Shown: in pieces, positions 10,105 to 20,814 of the stretch
How the letters are laid out: the number at the start of each line of letters is the position of its first letter
Numbering within the stretch: the first letter of the stretch is position 1
DNA from: Pseudopithomyces maydicus
Lineage: Eukaryota > Ascomycota > Dothideomycetes > Pleosporales > Didymosphaeriaceae
Length of the DNA stretch: 64,000 bases
Reading direction: 5' to 3'
Assembly: GCA_026873275.1 (NCBI GenBank)
Contig: JANTUC010000012.1
Coordinates: 82,001-146,000, forward strand
Made by a program: the position numbers and the translations under genes
Notes under the pieces: generated by a model
Database searches by the model: none
What the model saw: the letters and a program-made list of their open reading frames with translations, nothing else
What the model was told of the DNA's origin: nothing

Positions 10105-12862
10105 ATGGCGTCGGGATTCGCTGGTTCCTTCTGGTCGAGCGACTATGCGGGTGGTGCGTCCCCCAGGCACCCGGCCTGCATTGCAGCCGACACTGGCTAA
10201 CGTCGACAGGACTGGGTGTGCTCTTTGGCAAGCTGCAGCAGGGCGTGCAGGAAAACCAGCAGATCCTCACCGTCGCCCGCTTGCGCGCAGACGCCGAGGA
10301 TGCCTACGGCAGCAGCCTCTCCGGCATCACCCCGGCCACCGAGCGCCTGGGCGGCGGCTTCAGCAGAGACGAGGGTGCCAGTGTGCGCAAGGTGAGTGCG
10401 CGCATACCTGCCTTGCACCCGCCGCGACTGACCGTGGAGTAGGCATACGAAGGCATGCGCACCGAGATGGAGACGGCCGCTGCGAATCACCGCAAGATTG
10501 GCTCCAACATCCGAGAGCTCGTCATCAACCCTTTCAGCCGCTGGTGCGAGGCACATGCTGCCCGTGTGCAGAATTCGCAGGACGATCTCCAGTCGCGCAT
10601 CAAGCTGCACGACCGGCAAGCCGAGGCCGTGCGCAAGTTCCGCTCGCAGTATTACAACAAGTGTAGGCTGGTCGAAGATCTGGAAGAGGAGGACAAGTTG
10701 GCATTCCAGGACCCCCAGAGTGAGGTCACCCAGAGTCCCAAGGTGAAGGTGCCCACCATCAAGATGTCCGAGCCCGAGGACGACGAAGAGGAGCCCGTAG
10801 ACTTGGGCGACGAGACATACCAGCCCGACCAGATCAAGAAGATCCTATCCCACATGCTGGATCATATCAAGCTCGCCGAGGTCAAGGTGCCCATTCTCGG
10901 CACCTACCAGAACTGCTCCAACGGTGCCGACATCACCGACTACGTCCAGAAACACATGGCAGCCACAACTGTCAGCTACGCCGAGCGCATCGGACAGGAC
11001 CTGGTCAACAATGGCTTCCTCCGTTTAGTCGGAAATGTGGGGAACACTTTCGCCAATAGCTCCAGGATGAACTACCAGTGGAAACCAAAAGTTTTCCAGA
11101 TCACGGGCGTGCCTGAGAAGAAGCAGCCCTTGGCACGTGCAGGGACGAACATGTCCACTGACAGTTTCACTGTCGACTCGCCTGTGGGCACTGTGCAGGA
11201 ATACCTTTCAGGATGGAACCCTCTCAACAATCAATACCCCAATGAAACGCCCTCCGAGAGGCTTCGCCGAGAAGCTCGAGAAGCCGACGAGCGTTACAAA
11301 CAATCTGTCAAGAAGCTTGACTCCCTACGTTGCAACTTGGAGGAGGCTATGATTGATCACCTGAAATTCATGGAACGGTGCGAGCTTGACCGGCTGAAGG
11401 CCATCAAGGCCGTCATTCTGGACTTTTCTGGTGCCATCAGCAATGTCATCCCAAGTTTACAGAGCACTGTCGACAAGATGATGCTGTTTCAGGAAACTGT
11501 CCAGCCACTTGGCGACCTTAGATACATGCTGGAGAATTATAGAACGGGCCCTTTTATTCCCAAGGTTACGACTTATGAGAACTATTACAATTCAGTCGAC
11601 GGTAGGGTGCACTCGGCATTGCATCGCCACGGACGTACACGCTAACAAGTGAGCAGAACAAACCTTCGGCGTGGATCTCGAAGCACGCGCACGGTCGGAT
11701 CGGAAGCGCGTGCCGATCATCGTGACGACGGTACTCACCTTCCTTGACAACCACTACCCCGACCTCGAAGGCGATGAAGCTCGTCGTGGTATTTGGCTGG
11801 TAGACGTTCCGCTTGCGCAGACTCATAACCTTCGTGCTGCTATCAACACGGGCAAGAATTTTCCGCAAGAGGTTTTGGAGAAGTACGATATACCCATTGT
11901 TGCTAATGTTTTGAAGTTGTATCTGCTTGAATTGCCAGGTGAGTTCAATTTCTGCGCTGAGTCACAATTACTTGCTAATCTTGATAGATTCTCTCGTTTC
12001 ATCACATGTGTATGAGATTGTGAAGACAATTTACAGTACCACCGCTGCAGAGACGTCAGAAGAAACTCGAATCAACGTCATTCAGTCAACGCTTGGGCAG
12101 CTACGTCTTGCGAACATTGCTACTCTAGATGCTATCTGTACACACTTTACACGCCTTATTGAGCTTACATCCGCCGATGAAGCTTACGTTACTGCGCTGG
12201 CAAACACCCTTGCACCATGCATCCTCCGACCACGACAGGAGTCTAGTCTGACTATGAATGAGCGTTACAGCTACCGCCTCATCCGTGACCTGTTCGCGCA
12301 CAAGGATGCCATCTTCGGGGAATTGAAGCGTGCTAGCTCCCTCACGCACTCTTCCTCCGGTGCCCAACGTCCTCGCGCCATCTCCACGGATGAGAGCAAC
12401 AGGCGCGCCAATTATGAAGAGCGCAACCGCGCTATCGCTGCCCAGCGCTCACCTCGAGCCGCCTCGCCGGCTCCTGGACCCCGGGGAGGGTCGCACCGCC
12501 GTGATCGCAGCCAGACCAGGTTCCCTGTCAACACGTCCTCGCCAACAGAAACGCGCCGTGGCACGCGCAACTCGCTCGAGGTGCCTGGGAGCGTCGACCA
12601 GAGCCCTGTAAACGAGGTCACGGACACCAACGGCACTTCCGAAGTTGCTGCCGCTCCGGCCTCAGCTCCAGCGCCAGCGCCAGCTCCAGCTCCAGCTCCG
12701 GAGCACCCTGCTCCTTCGAGCACGCGGGTCCCTTTCCCCAGGAAACATGCTGGCAGCTTGGCGCGGAGCAACAGGGATTCTACGGGTAGCTTGAGGGCGG
12801 TGGCAGGCGAAGAGGCAGGGCCGAGAGGAGTGCAGCTGGAAGACAAACCCATGGATGACTAG
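10105..12862 (+). CDS. RGD2: F-BAR / DEP / RhoGAP protein (Rgd2-type)
   Basis: This is predicted to be a membrane-binding regulator of Rho-family GTPases (Rgd2 acts on Cdc42 and Rho5 in yeast). Exons are 10105-10153, 10210-10391, 10443-11601, 11657-11938 and 11988-12862; the product is 848 aa. The order is an N-terminal F-BAR half, an inserted DEP domain (QIKKILSHMLDHIKLAEVKV to VFQITG), the second F-BAR half (PSERLRREAREADERYKQSVKK onward), then RhoGAP (RRGIWLVDVP to YSYRLIRDLFAHKD). The tail is disordered, Ser/Pro/Arg-rich, with an Ala-Pro repeat near residues 770-785. The conserved VLKLYLLELPDSLVSSHVYE RhoGAP core is present, but the usual arginine-finger position reads GIWLVD. Confidence 0.92.
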
Positions 12863-13449
12863 TGGTGATTCTAGGTTCTTTTTCCTCTTCTCCGGCCGAT
12901 AGATACGACGTCTGATGTATGTTTCTTGAGCTGGTAATCCGGCACGTCAGGCGTTTGGAGCAGGTGCAGAAACTGCGTGGCATGCTGTATGGTATGTACA
13001 TATAGCTCGGGCATGATTTGAGTCTTCTAGCGAGGCGTGATCTGGTACAGTGGACGTGTAACATACGTAGTATGTATGGGATATGGATTTCCGTAATTTT
13101 CAGTGTACAAGGGAATGCGATCACGAGTACAGACATGAGCACTGGGTAGAGGGTAATTGTGTGGTGTGTCCCCAAGGTTGACGTGCACGGTGCATCTTGG
13201 GTTAGGGCAATTTTGACGATGAAAAGAAAATGTATTTCCACGCTTAGAGACAGTTTAGGAGGAGCCAGGCATGCAAGCTCATCCGCCATTCCCAGAACGA
13301 CACCAAGATATGCAGGTAGAAAGGGTAGCAACAGGTTCCTTCGCTTCATGTCGCGCCACGACGTGGCCTTGTGGAGTTGGCCAAGGCGGGTTAGTAGTTC
13401 ACTGGACAGAGGTCAACAACCGCGAAAGAAAGATGAGACACGCGCGAGA
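12863..13449. other. convergent intergenic region
   Basis: This is the 3' region between the RhoGAP gene (+) and tropomyosin (-). Short frames only. The stretch at 12960-13140 is rich in alternating TA/GT steps, but no gene or repeat family is recognised. Confidence 0.4.
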
Positions 13450-14169
13450 TTAGAGGTTACCAATCTCGGCGGCGAACTCGTCAAGCTCCTTCTTGGTGTC
13501 GGCGTACTTCTTCGCCATCTCCTCGTACTTGGTTTCCCATTGGTCGCGGGCCTGCTCGAGGGCTTGGACTTTGCGTTCGAAGTGGCCAGACTTGACGTCG
13601 GTCTGGCGGAGCCTGGGAAGTGTCAGCAGGGTGAGCTCAGCAGAGGGTGGGTTGGCAGGCAGCGACCAGGAGACAGGGGTACAACGTACTTTTCGTTCAG
13701 CTCGCGGATGGTCCTGTCCGACTCCTCAGCCTCTTCCTCAAGAACCTGGATTTTGCGCTGCATGGCCTCGACCTGGGAGCTTGCTGCGGCGCCGCCCGTG
13801 GCTTCGTCCTTGTAGGTTTTGACTGACGATTCGAGCTTCTCAACCTCGGCCTCCAGGACCTGGTTCTTGTGGGTGAGCGAGGTGATCTCCTGCTCCTTCT
13901 GCGTGTTCTCCGTCTCCAGCGTCTTCAGCTTCGCCTTGTACTCCTCGGCCTTGGAGGCGCTCTCGTCGGCCTCGATGCGGAGGGCATTCATGCGCTGCAC
14001 GGGGGGCATGTCAGCTACGAGTACAGCAGTGCGGCGGGCGGACAGGAAGGCAGGCAGGCCGGCAGGCGGATGGGCATCCTGCAGCGGGTGTGGTGCGAGC
14101 GGTGGCCTGCTGGCCCGCTGAGGGCCATGGTGGGGTAGTCAGGGAACTTGCCTGCTTGATCTGGTCCAT
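13450..14169 (-). CDS. TPM1: tropomyosin
   Basis: Tropomyosin is an actin-cable-stabilising coiled coil. Exons are 14169-14152 (18 nt, six codons), 13994-13690 and 13612-13450; the product is 161 aa, the same length as S. pombe Cdc8 and budding-yeast Tpm2. The N-terminus reads MDQIKQ/RMNALRIEADES across the first junction and matches the fungal tropomyosin start. Heptads continue to the end (KELDEFAAEIGNL). The first intron has the donor GCAAGT, the classic GC-AG consensus, and no GT donor keeps the frame. Met-Asp at the start makes it a NatB substrate; the NatB subunit Naa25 is also in this window. It shares a 361-nt divergent promoter with the securin candidate. Confidence 0.95.
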
Positions 14170-14530
14170 GGCGGCGGCGGGTGAGGGGGTTTGCAGATGG
14201 GGGGCTGTGTGCAAGCGATGCGGCAGGTAGAGCAGGTGGTCTAAGGGATGTGGCAGGAGGCGGAGGGAGGGTGTTCAGGTGAAGACGTGCGGTTTGTCTG
14301 CCTGCGGCTGCTTGTCTTGTCTGACCCTGATAAATGCGGTGCGAGGGCTGCGCTAGTTCGGCAGGAGCACAGGGGGGACGGCCAAGGCGAGCGGGCCCTC
14401 CAGCTGCTGGTGCGGGCCCCCGGCAACGGCGCGTAAACAAACCGAGACGACGTATGCGGCCTCGTCCTCGTCTTCGCCCTCACCATCACCACCACCCCGC
14501 CGTCCGACCTGCCCCGATGTGAGCCGCGCC
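14170..14530. promoter_or_regulatory. divergent promoter region tropomyosin / securin candidate
   Basis: A compact 361-nt GC-rich region separates two divergent start codons. It contains no convincing frame of its own. No binding site is assigned. Confidence 0.45.
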
Positions 14531-15953
14531 ATGGAAACTCTTGCCGCGAAAGACCAGGAGAATTTTGTACACGGCCTGCAGACCCAGGCCGCGAGCAAGC
14601 CGCTCAATGCCGGCCTGAAGACAGCCAGGACGCCCGCCATCAAGGCCCCGAAAACGCCCTTCAAGATCCCGCTCAATGACGAGAATGTCGTCGCCCGGGC
14701 CGGGAAGTCGGCCTTGCAGACCAAGGGCAAGGCGGATGGGAAACTCGACCGCAATGCCTTCGTCACCCCAGCCGGTGCGTCTCCATCACCAGCGCGCCAG
14801 TCGCGCAGACCGTACACTGACACAACCAGCAGGGCCCCGCACCCGTGCACCGCTGGGCATGAAGACGACCAATGCCAAAGCTACCGCCTTCCAGACGCCT
14901 GCCCCCGTCTCTGCCTCGGCGAAGACCCAGAAGGCCAGCCCCCGCCTCCGCCGTCCGAAGCTGAAGGTCCAGCCCGATGCGCACAAGCCAGACGAGGACG
15001 ACGTGCCTGACGTCGAGTACATGCCGCCCAAGGAGATTCCCCTGTTAGATGACTACGACTACCTCCCGCGTGACTGGCACGTCCCGAAACTCGAGAGCGG
15101 CGGTGTCTGGGAGGCCTACCACAACCCGCTCGAGGACGATGGCCGCACCAGGCTGGAGCGGCGCTTCGAGGAGTCGCTGGCGCGCGACAAGAAGAAGCGC
15201 GACGATAAATTCGAGAGGACTTTCGATGAGCAGATGGAGAGGGAAGAGGCCGAGCTCGCTCGCCATTTTGGCGTCGAGTTGCCCAAGAAAACCGTGCCAC
15301 AAGCTTCCCCGCAAATTGTCTTAGATACTACAGCACATCGAAAGAAGCCTACTGGTCTCTCAACACTGAAAGCCAGGTCCGCGGTAGCAGCTCTCTCCGA
15401 GCCGCGTGAACGCGCCTGTGCTGCCCCTACAGCAGCTACCAAGTCCCGCCTACCAAGCAGAACGGTCACGAGCCGGAAGCCCACCGCCGTCCCATCAGCA
15501 ACTCGCCGTGCAGCTGCCGCTGCAGCTTCCAAAAGCACCATTGGCTACGCTCAAGGCCGTGAAAACGCATCGAATAAAACCCACGCCCGCAAACCTCTCT
15601 CCAACGTGACCAAGCCCGCCCCATACTCTATCGCTACCAATCGGACATCTGCTCCTCCTTCTACCTTTCCGCATCACCGTAATGTTAGTGCTTCGTCGGT
15701 CGGTGGTAAAATGCGTGGCCCCTTCTCTCGATCCAGTTCCACGTCCACGAATGCGACTCTGGTCGCGCAGCCGCAGGAGGAGACATTTCGCACTGCCCAG
15801 GACATCGAACGGGAACTCGAGCTAATGCTCCTCCGTGATGACGATGAGGATGACGAGATTTGGGCAAACAGCTTCAACAACCAGCTGAGCGGAAGCATTG
15901 GATCCGACGATGATCTAGAGAACTTTCAACTTCAGGTGCCAGAAGAATTGTAG
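14531..15953 (+). CDS. securin-like protein (Cut2/Pds1-type candidate)
   Basis: This is a candidate separase inhibitor controlling sister chromatid separation. Exons are 14531-14774 and 14833-15953; the product is 454 aa. The evidence is motif-based. A likely destruction box, RAPLG, follows the exon junction at about residue 85, where S. pombe Cut2 also has KRAPLG near its N-terminus. An acidic DVPDVEYMPPKEIPLLDD stretch near residues 145-160 resembles the separase-binding DIEYMPP of Cut2. The rest is low-complexity and basic, with a charged helix at about residues 185-230 and an acidic C-terminus, as expected of a disordered securin. The protein is longer than Cut2 (301 aa). No other domain is visible. 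It could instead be another intrinsically disordered mitotic protein. Confidence 0.65.
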
Positions 15954-16589
15954 CTTGCTACCGGTCAAAACATGGGCATATAGCTGGGCAATTGTCTCTG
16001 CCATCGATCTTCACATTCTTTCCAACGCAATGGGCGTTTGGCGTATGGTTTTGGTCATTCGAGTACCCCGTTTGTAGTGAGCTTCTACGTACCATCACCG
16101 ATCATTACATTGCGCTCGCCGCGTCCCTGACAGAGCACATGTGGCAGTTTGCATCGCACTTGACTCGTTTGAAACCCATATGCATTGTACTGTGACGAAG
16201 CTTTTTTATTCACCCTGCATGTGATTTACGCTGTCCATCGTGAACGCTATGACTGATCTGTTCCCATCCAATCAATCCACGTCACCTGGGTCCAGATCCA
16301 ATCCTCCGTCTCATGCACCCCACCACCTCGATTCTTGCGCACTCGGCGTCACGACGCCATATCGAAAAGCAAAAGCAGAAGGTCAGCGACCTTTTGGATG
16401 CAAAGTCAAAAAGCGATCCAGGAAACGCCGTTGGTCGCCATGCTAGTAATGATCAGGCAAGGAGAAATGGGAAAAAGATGCATGGTTTTCGTAGTAGATG
16501 GATGATGATGATGATGAAAAGAGAGATTTTGCCATGTCCGGATAAATCATACGTGTGGTATGCATGTGCATGACGATTTTTCCGCGCTC
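15954..16589. other. convergent intergenic region
   Basis: This is the 3' region between the securin candidate (+) and the SWIB gene (-). It includes a short (GAT)n run at about 16498-16515. Nothing else is recognised. Confidence 0.4.
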
Positions 16590-17535
16590 CTACTCCTCGT
16601 CGACGGGGTACAAGTTCGTATTGAGGATCTTGTTCATGGTGAACATGTGGACGCTGTCCTGCTTGAAGACGGCGCGCATGGCATCGTCGCAGCGGATCTG
16701 GCGCTTGTCGTTGGGGTCTTGCAGGTCGCGTGCTTTGACGTACTCCCATATCTTCTTGACGGTTTGCGGTCTTGAGAGCTGGGTTGGGCGGTTAGCTGCG
16801 GAGGAATGCGCTCGGGGTGAAGGGGCAAGCGGAGCATACCTGGGTCTCGCCGAGGAGTTCTTGCAGGGCTGTGGAGAGGTTCATCGGCTTCTAGGAGACT
16901 GTCAGCTGGCGAAATACACGGAAGGGCATGGGTGTTGTGGGCTGGGTGGAACTTGCATGGAAGCCTCCGGTGCGCTTGGGCGACTTCTTCTCTGCCCCGC
17001 TCCCGGACGCGATGTCGCTGTCGTCCTCGTCCTTGATCCGATTGGCGCTCTTCTTCTTCTTCTGCGTCTTCTTCTGCACGGGTGCCTTCCGTTTGGTGTT
17101 GCCGCCCCGGGTCGAGCGCGCGCGAGAAGCCATGTTCTCCTCGGCCTGCAAGCGGGCGGCGTACGCGGCGTCGTCATCCTCGGTGCTCTTGTGATTCTTC
17201 TGCTTCTTTTTGGGCGGTGAGTCGTCGGGCTCGGACAGCTGGGAGTCGTCGTCGGGGGTGCGCTTGCCGGCGTGGCCGTTGGTCGGCGGCTCGACGCTGG
17301 GGACGGGCTCCTCGGGCTCGGGAGCACCGTTCTGGGCGGCGTTGAACTTGTCGAAGCGCGCCATGATGAGGTCCGTCACGGCCGCCTTCTCGGCGGAGAT
17401 GTCGTGGTCCAGGCGCTCCTGGAGACCCTTCCGTATGCGCTTGGCGGAGATGGTGTTTAGGTCGGCATCCTCGAGGATCTCATCGATGATGGCCGAGTAC
17501 TTCTCCGCCAGGTCTGGCGACAGTGCTCCGGACAT
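16590..17535 (-). CDS. DEK_C / SWIB-MDM2 domain protein (Uaf30/Tri1-like)
   Basis: This is a chromatin or transcription-associated protein. Exons are 17535-16957, 16890-16840 and 16778-16590; the product is 272 aa. Residues 1-70 form a DEK C-terminal-type helical domain (SPDLAEKYSAIIDEILEDAD onward). A disordered, Lys-rich region with nuclear-localisation-like runs (PPKKKQK, KKTQKKKK) follows. The SWIB domain begins GGFHKPMNLSTALQELLG and continues LSRPQTVKKIWEYVKARDLQDP to NLYPV. Yeast Uaf30 (RNA polymerase I upstream activation factor) and its paralogue Tri1 have this architecture; which one this matches cannot be told by eye. The first intron (16956-16891, 66 nt) has a GCAAGT donor and restores the conserved GFHKPM motif. 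Confidence 0.88.
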
Positions 17536-18209
17536 GGTGGGCGGCGGTGGGCGGTGGTGGGCACAGCGCGTTCGCTGGCGACGAGCAGTGAGCTGTGGCC
17601 GCCTGGGTAGCTGGTGTAGTAGCAGCGGCAGCGGTAGCAGCAGCGGTAGTGGTGGGGCCCGGCAGCGGCCCGCGAGAGCAAATCAGGACGAGACACAGCG
17701 CGGTGCAGCGACGACGATACCCAAACAGGCCGCTGTCTCTGTCTCTGTCTCGGTGTGTGTAAAGAGGTACGCGCAGTTTGCCTGCACGCTGGTGTTCCGT
17801 CGGCGCAAAGTGAGAATTGCGCGGAGCAAGAGTAAAAGACAGGTGCAATTGCTCCAACCACGGAACACGCGCCGGCCCCAGCCACCAGTTTGGCCATCCC
17901 GGACGGAAGACTTACAGTTAGACTCACTAGGTAGACTCACCAAATAAAACTCTCTAGATGGACTCACCAAATAAGACTCACCAAATAAGACTCATTAGAT
18001 GGACTCACTGGATAATACATACTCACTGGATAGACTCCCTAGATGTACTATCTACACTACCTGCGACACGCACCCCTCGTGGACTGCAAGTCATCATGCC
18101 AGGGAAAACGACGACAACTGTAACTTTGCTTTGCTTTGCTTTCATGAGATGCAATCCCCACGAACCGGACGTAGCAACCCTTCCCCCTCTGCCAGATACG
18201 CAACCACTG
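17536..18209. other. intergenic with minisatellite
   Basis: This is the upstream region of the SWIB gene and the 3' region of the GIY-YIG-like gene, both on the minus strand. GCAGC-type triplet runs occur at about 17615-17660 and the GACTCAC minisatellite at 17921-18045. No gene is recognised. Confidence 0.45.
17921..18045. repeat. degenerate 13-14 bp tandem repeat
   Basis: The unit is approximately GACTCACCAAATAA, with variants ending TAGGTA, TAGATG or TGGATA. At least seven units begin GACTC within 125 nt (17921, 17934, 17961, 17975, 17989, 18002, 18033). The adjacent units at 17961 and 17975 are identical. It lies between two genes and is not coding. Confidence 0.85.
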
Positions 18210-19745
18210 TCAAATAGCCCCCGACCCTGCAATCTTCGCCAATTCGCCCATCTTCTGACCGTACTTCCTCTTGAAATGCGGCTTACCAGTGAGATGCGGC
18301 CTCCCTTTTATATGTGTTTCCAATTGATGCTTTGCAGCGAATGCCTGTCCGCATGGGACGCAGGCAAAGCGCCCCGACTCCCTTGCATGTTTGTTCTTGG
18401 CCGATTGTTTCGAACATGAGTTGTCTTCTTCTGCGCCGACTGGGGCTGGCATTGACTTCCCGCACTCAACAAGCCTACCAAGTCTATCCTCAGCTTGACC
18501 ATGTCCTTCATCTACCCCTCTTCCAGCGTGCTCTACCACAAGCCCCACCAGCTCCGCTAGTTTCGAATACACCTTGCTCTTTTGAAAGGGCTGATCGACG
18601 CTCACAGAAAACCCAGCGAACGTGACCAGCACCTGGCGTGCATTGCTCCCATGGACATCCTCCCCAACACTAGCGTGGTGGGCAAGACAGCTAGCAAGTG
18701 CATCGAGCGTTGTGCAATGCTTCGTGGCCCGAATGTGTGTTCTGAGTCCATGCCTGTCTTTACCAATATATCCGCATACGCAACATCCAAACCGTACCGT
18801 TTCCAATGCCTTGGTTCTGGTTTTCTTCGCCGAAGCTGCCTTTTTGCCTGACTTCTTCCTATTTTCCTCCCGGATAACCTTCCGCTCATCGGACAGTCGT
18901 TCGCGAATTGCTTTGAGCGGCTGGAGTTGCTCTTGCGTAAAAACATCTTCTTCACCCAGGACGGGTTTGCTAAAGGAAACATGGGTGCAACATCCTTTGT
19001 ATGGCAGGCTTCCAATGTCCCAAGAGCAAAGCACTGGCATTGCATATGTATCTTGATCGCAACTTACCATAGCCCATAGCAGGATAGACAGTGTAGCTTC
19101 CAAGATCACATAGAGGGTGCGAGTCTTGAAATGCAACAACTCGTCATTCGTAGGGAGGGGAGTCCAGCTGAGCAGGCCCTGGAACGTGATTTTGTAGCCA
19201 TGGTTCGTAATTCTGTCCTTGACCTCCTTCGGGAGGGTACTCTTATTATCGTATTGCCTGAATCGAGTTCTCACGCCGTAGATAGTCTCCGTTCCGCAAC
19301 CAATGTAGATTTCAGGTTTCATACCCTCTCGCTCCAGTACCAGCAGATAGACAGCCCAGACTTTAGTTGCCGACGGGAGCTGCGGAAGTTTCTTGAGGTC
19401 TTCAAGTGTCGGGGGTGTTGGCGATTGCAGCATGATCATTAGGTCTGGGGCGAAATAGATGCGTCTCGTAGAGACAAAGCTATGCAGGTCTCTCTCGGAA
19501 GGGAAGATGAAGTGGTATATCGGGTCCCTTTGCAGTTCTGTTGTCTCAAAAAGCAGCTTCGCCGTCTGTGACATGACGTGTTCGTAGACGTCCCTTCTTT
19601 GACGCAGTTCGGCCAAGGCATTGGTGATGTTGAGTGTCTTAGAGGTATTTGACTTGCGAAGCCGCTTATGCTCTAGGGTACTGTGTCAGTTTTCTGTTAA
19701 CATGGTATTTGGGAACGTACTCCTGAATGAGTAGACTTTTGGCAT
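18210..19745 (-). CDS. GIY-YIG-like / C2H2 zinc-finger protein of unknown role
   Basis: Exons are 19745-19721 (25 nt) and 19672-18210; the product is 495 aa. The start exon is needed because the long frame has no suitable in-frame ATG, and splicing adds a basic leader MPKVYSFRKHKRLRK. At about residues 114-148 the sequence WAVYLLVLE...IYIGCGTE..GVRTRFRQYD resembles the GIY-YIG nuclease core (tyrosines of both GIY/VYL and YIG elements, then a conserved arginine). Two C2H2-type fingers follow: CCVCGYIGKDRHGLRTHIRATKH (about 306-327) and CVPCGQAFAAKHQLETHIKGRPH (about 446-468). I recall similar uncharacterised fungal proteins; activity, DNA target and any link to a mobile element are unknown. 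A GTAAGT near 19066 is not used, since reading through preserves the family-like segment. Confidence 0.75.
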
Positions 19746-20814
19746 TTTAATATGCCCAGGTAATACGATCACGTAGTCGAGAGTACAATTTTCAATGGTT
19801 CTATAATCGATGTGAGAACCTAATATGTCGCAGCCACCAAGAGTTCATATACATTTTCACATTCATATTTAGGTGCAAGATTCAACAACACTTGCATGAG
19901 GGTCGTTGCATTACATCCTGATCGGCGCAATCCTCATACAATAAAGTAACACGGCCCACGTAGCTGACCGTTAAATTGATGAGAGGTCTCGCTCAACCCG
20001 GGAAATGACATACATCCGACTGTGCTTCCCCATTGGGAAATCTGCTTGCAGACACCATTCGTGAAATGCCTGTGCTTGACATGATCTTCTAATATCAAGC
20101 CCACTTTTTGAAGCAACACCAAATTCTTTCAATTATTGTCGTGAGGATCTAACCAGTAAGATCGCGGACGTATGCATGATGCGGGTTTCCGTTGCCGGAA
20201 TTGAAGTATAGATCAACAGTGAGCGGCATGCGAAAGGCCATGTAAGAAAACCATTTGGGATTCATTGTGGGTAGCGAAATCCCACTTGTACAGTCCTTGA
20301 GCTGTCGTCTCGACGCGTGGCTGTCGTGCTACGTCTCCAGTATCCATATCAGGTACATATCCCTGAATGACGTGACACGAGCCGCGTTTTTGATGTATTG
20401 CGTAGATAAGGGTTACACCGTGACAGCACCGTGACAGCTCAGGGAAGTGCGTTTCGGGTTACACTTCGAGCTGTCGATGTTTGTACGGTAAGGTGATGCG
20501 GAGCCGCGCGGTGCAACAGCAGTTTTTGGCATGCATGCCTGCAGCATATTGCCTTTGTATGTGATTGCAAGAATATGCCAATAAAGACAAGTAATGTGTT
20601 GGCATCAGTCTAAATATTTGCCAACTAGGAGGCGAGCTTATCGTGCGATATGGCTCGCTGTCCCTCTGTCTGGCGACAGTAATGAGCACAGCCAGAGACA
20701 GCCGCACAAAATTACATCACAATGTTGTGAACTTAAAACATATTGGAGAGGACAACACTCATGGGTTTACAAGAAATTATTTCGACACATAGTTCCCTTT
20801 TGGGTATCCCACTT
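19746..20814. other. intergenic
   Basis: This is the upstream region of the GIY-YIG-like gene and the 3' region of recyclin. It is moderately AT-rich and contains only short frames. No repeat or RNA gene is recognised. Confidence 0.4.

Noticed and set aside
16918..16943. 27-nt GT-AG intron in the SWIB gene
   Set aside because: Too short for a spliceosomal intron; the 66-nt GC-AG intron restores GFHKPM.
18990..19068. GTAAGT near 19066 as an intron donor in the GIY-YIG-like gene
   Set aside because: No acceptor keeps the frame, whereas reading through gives a continuous segment (MPVLCSWDIGSLPYKGCC) consistent with the family as I remember it.
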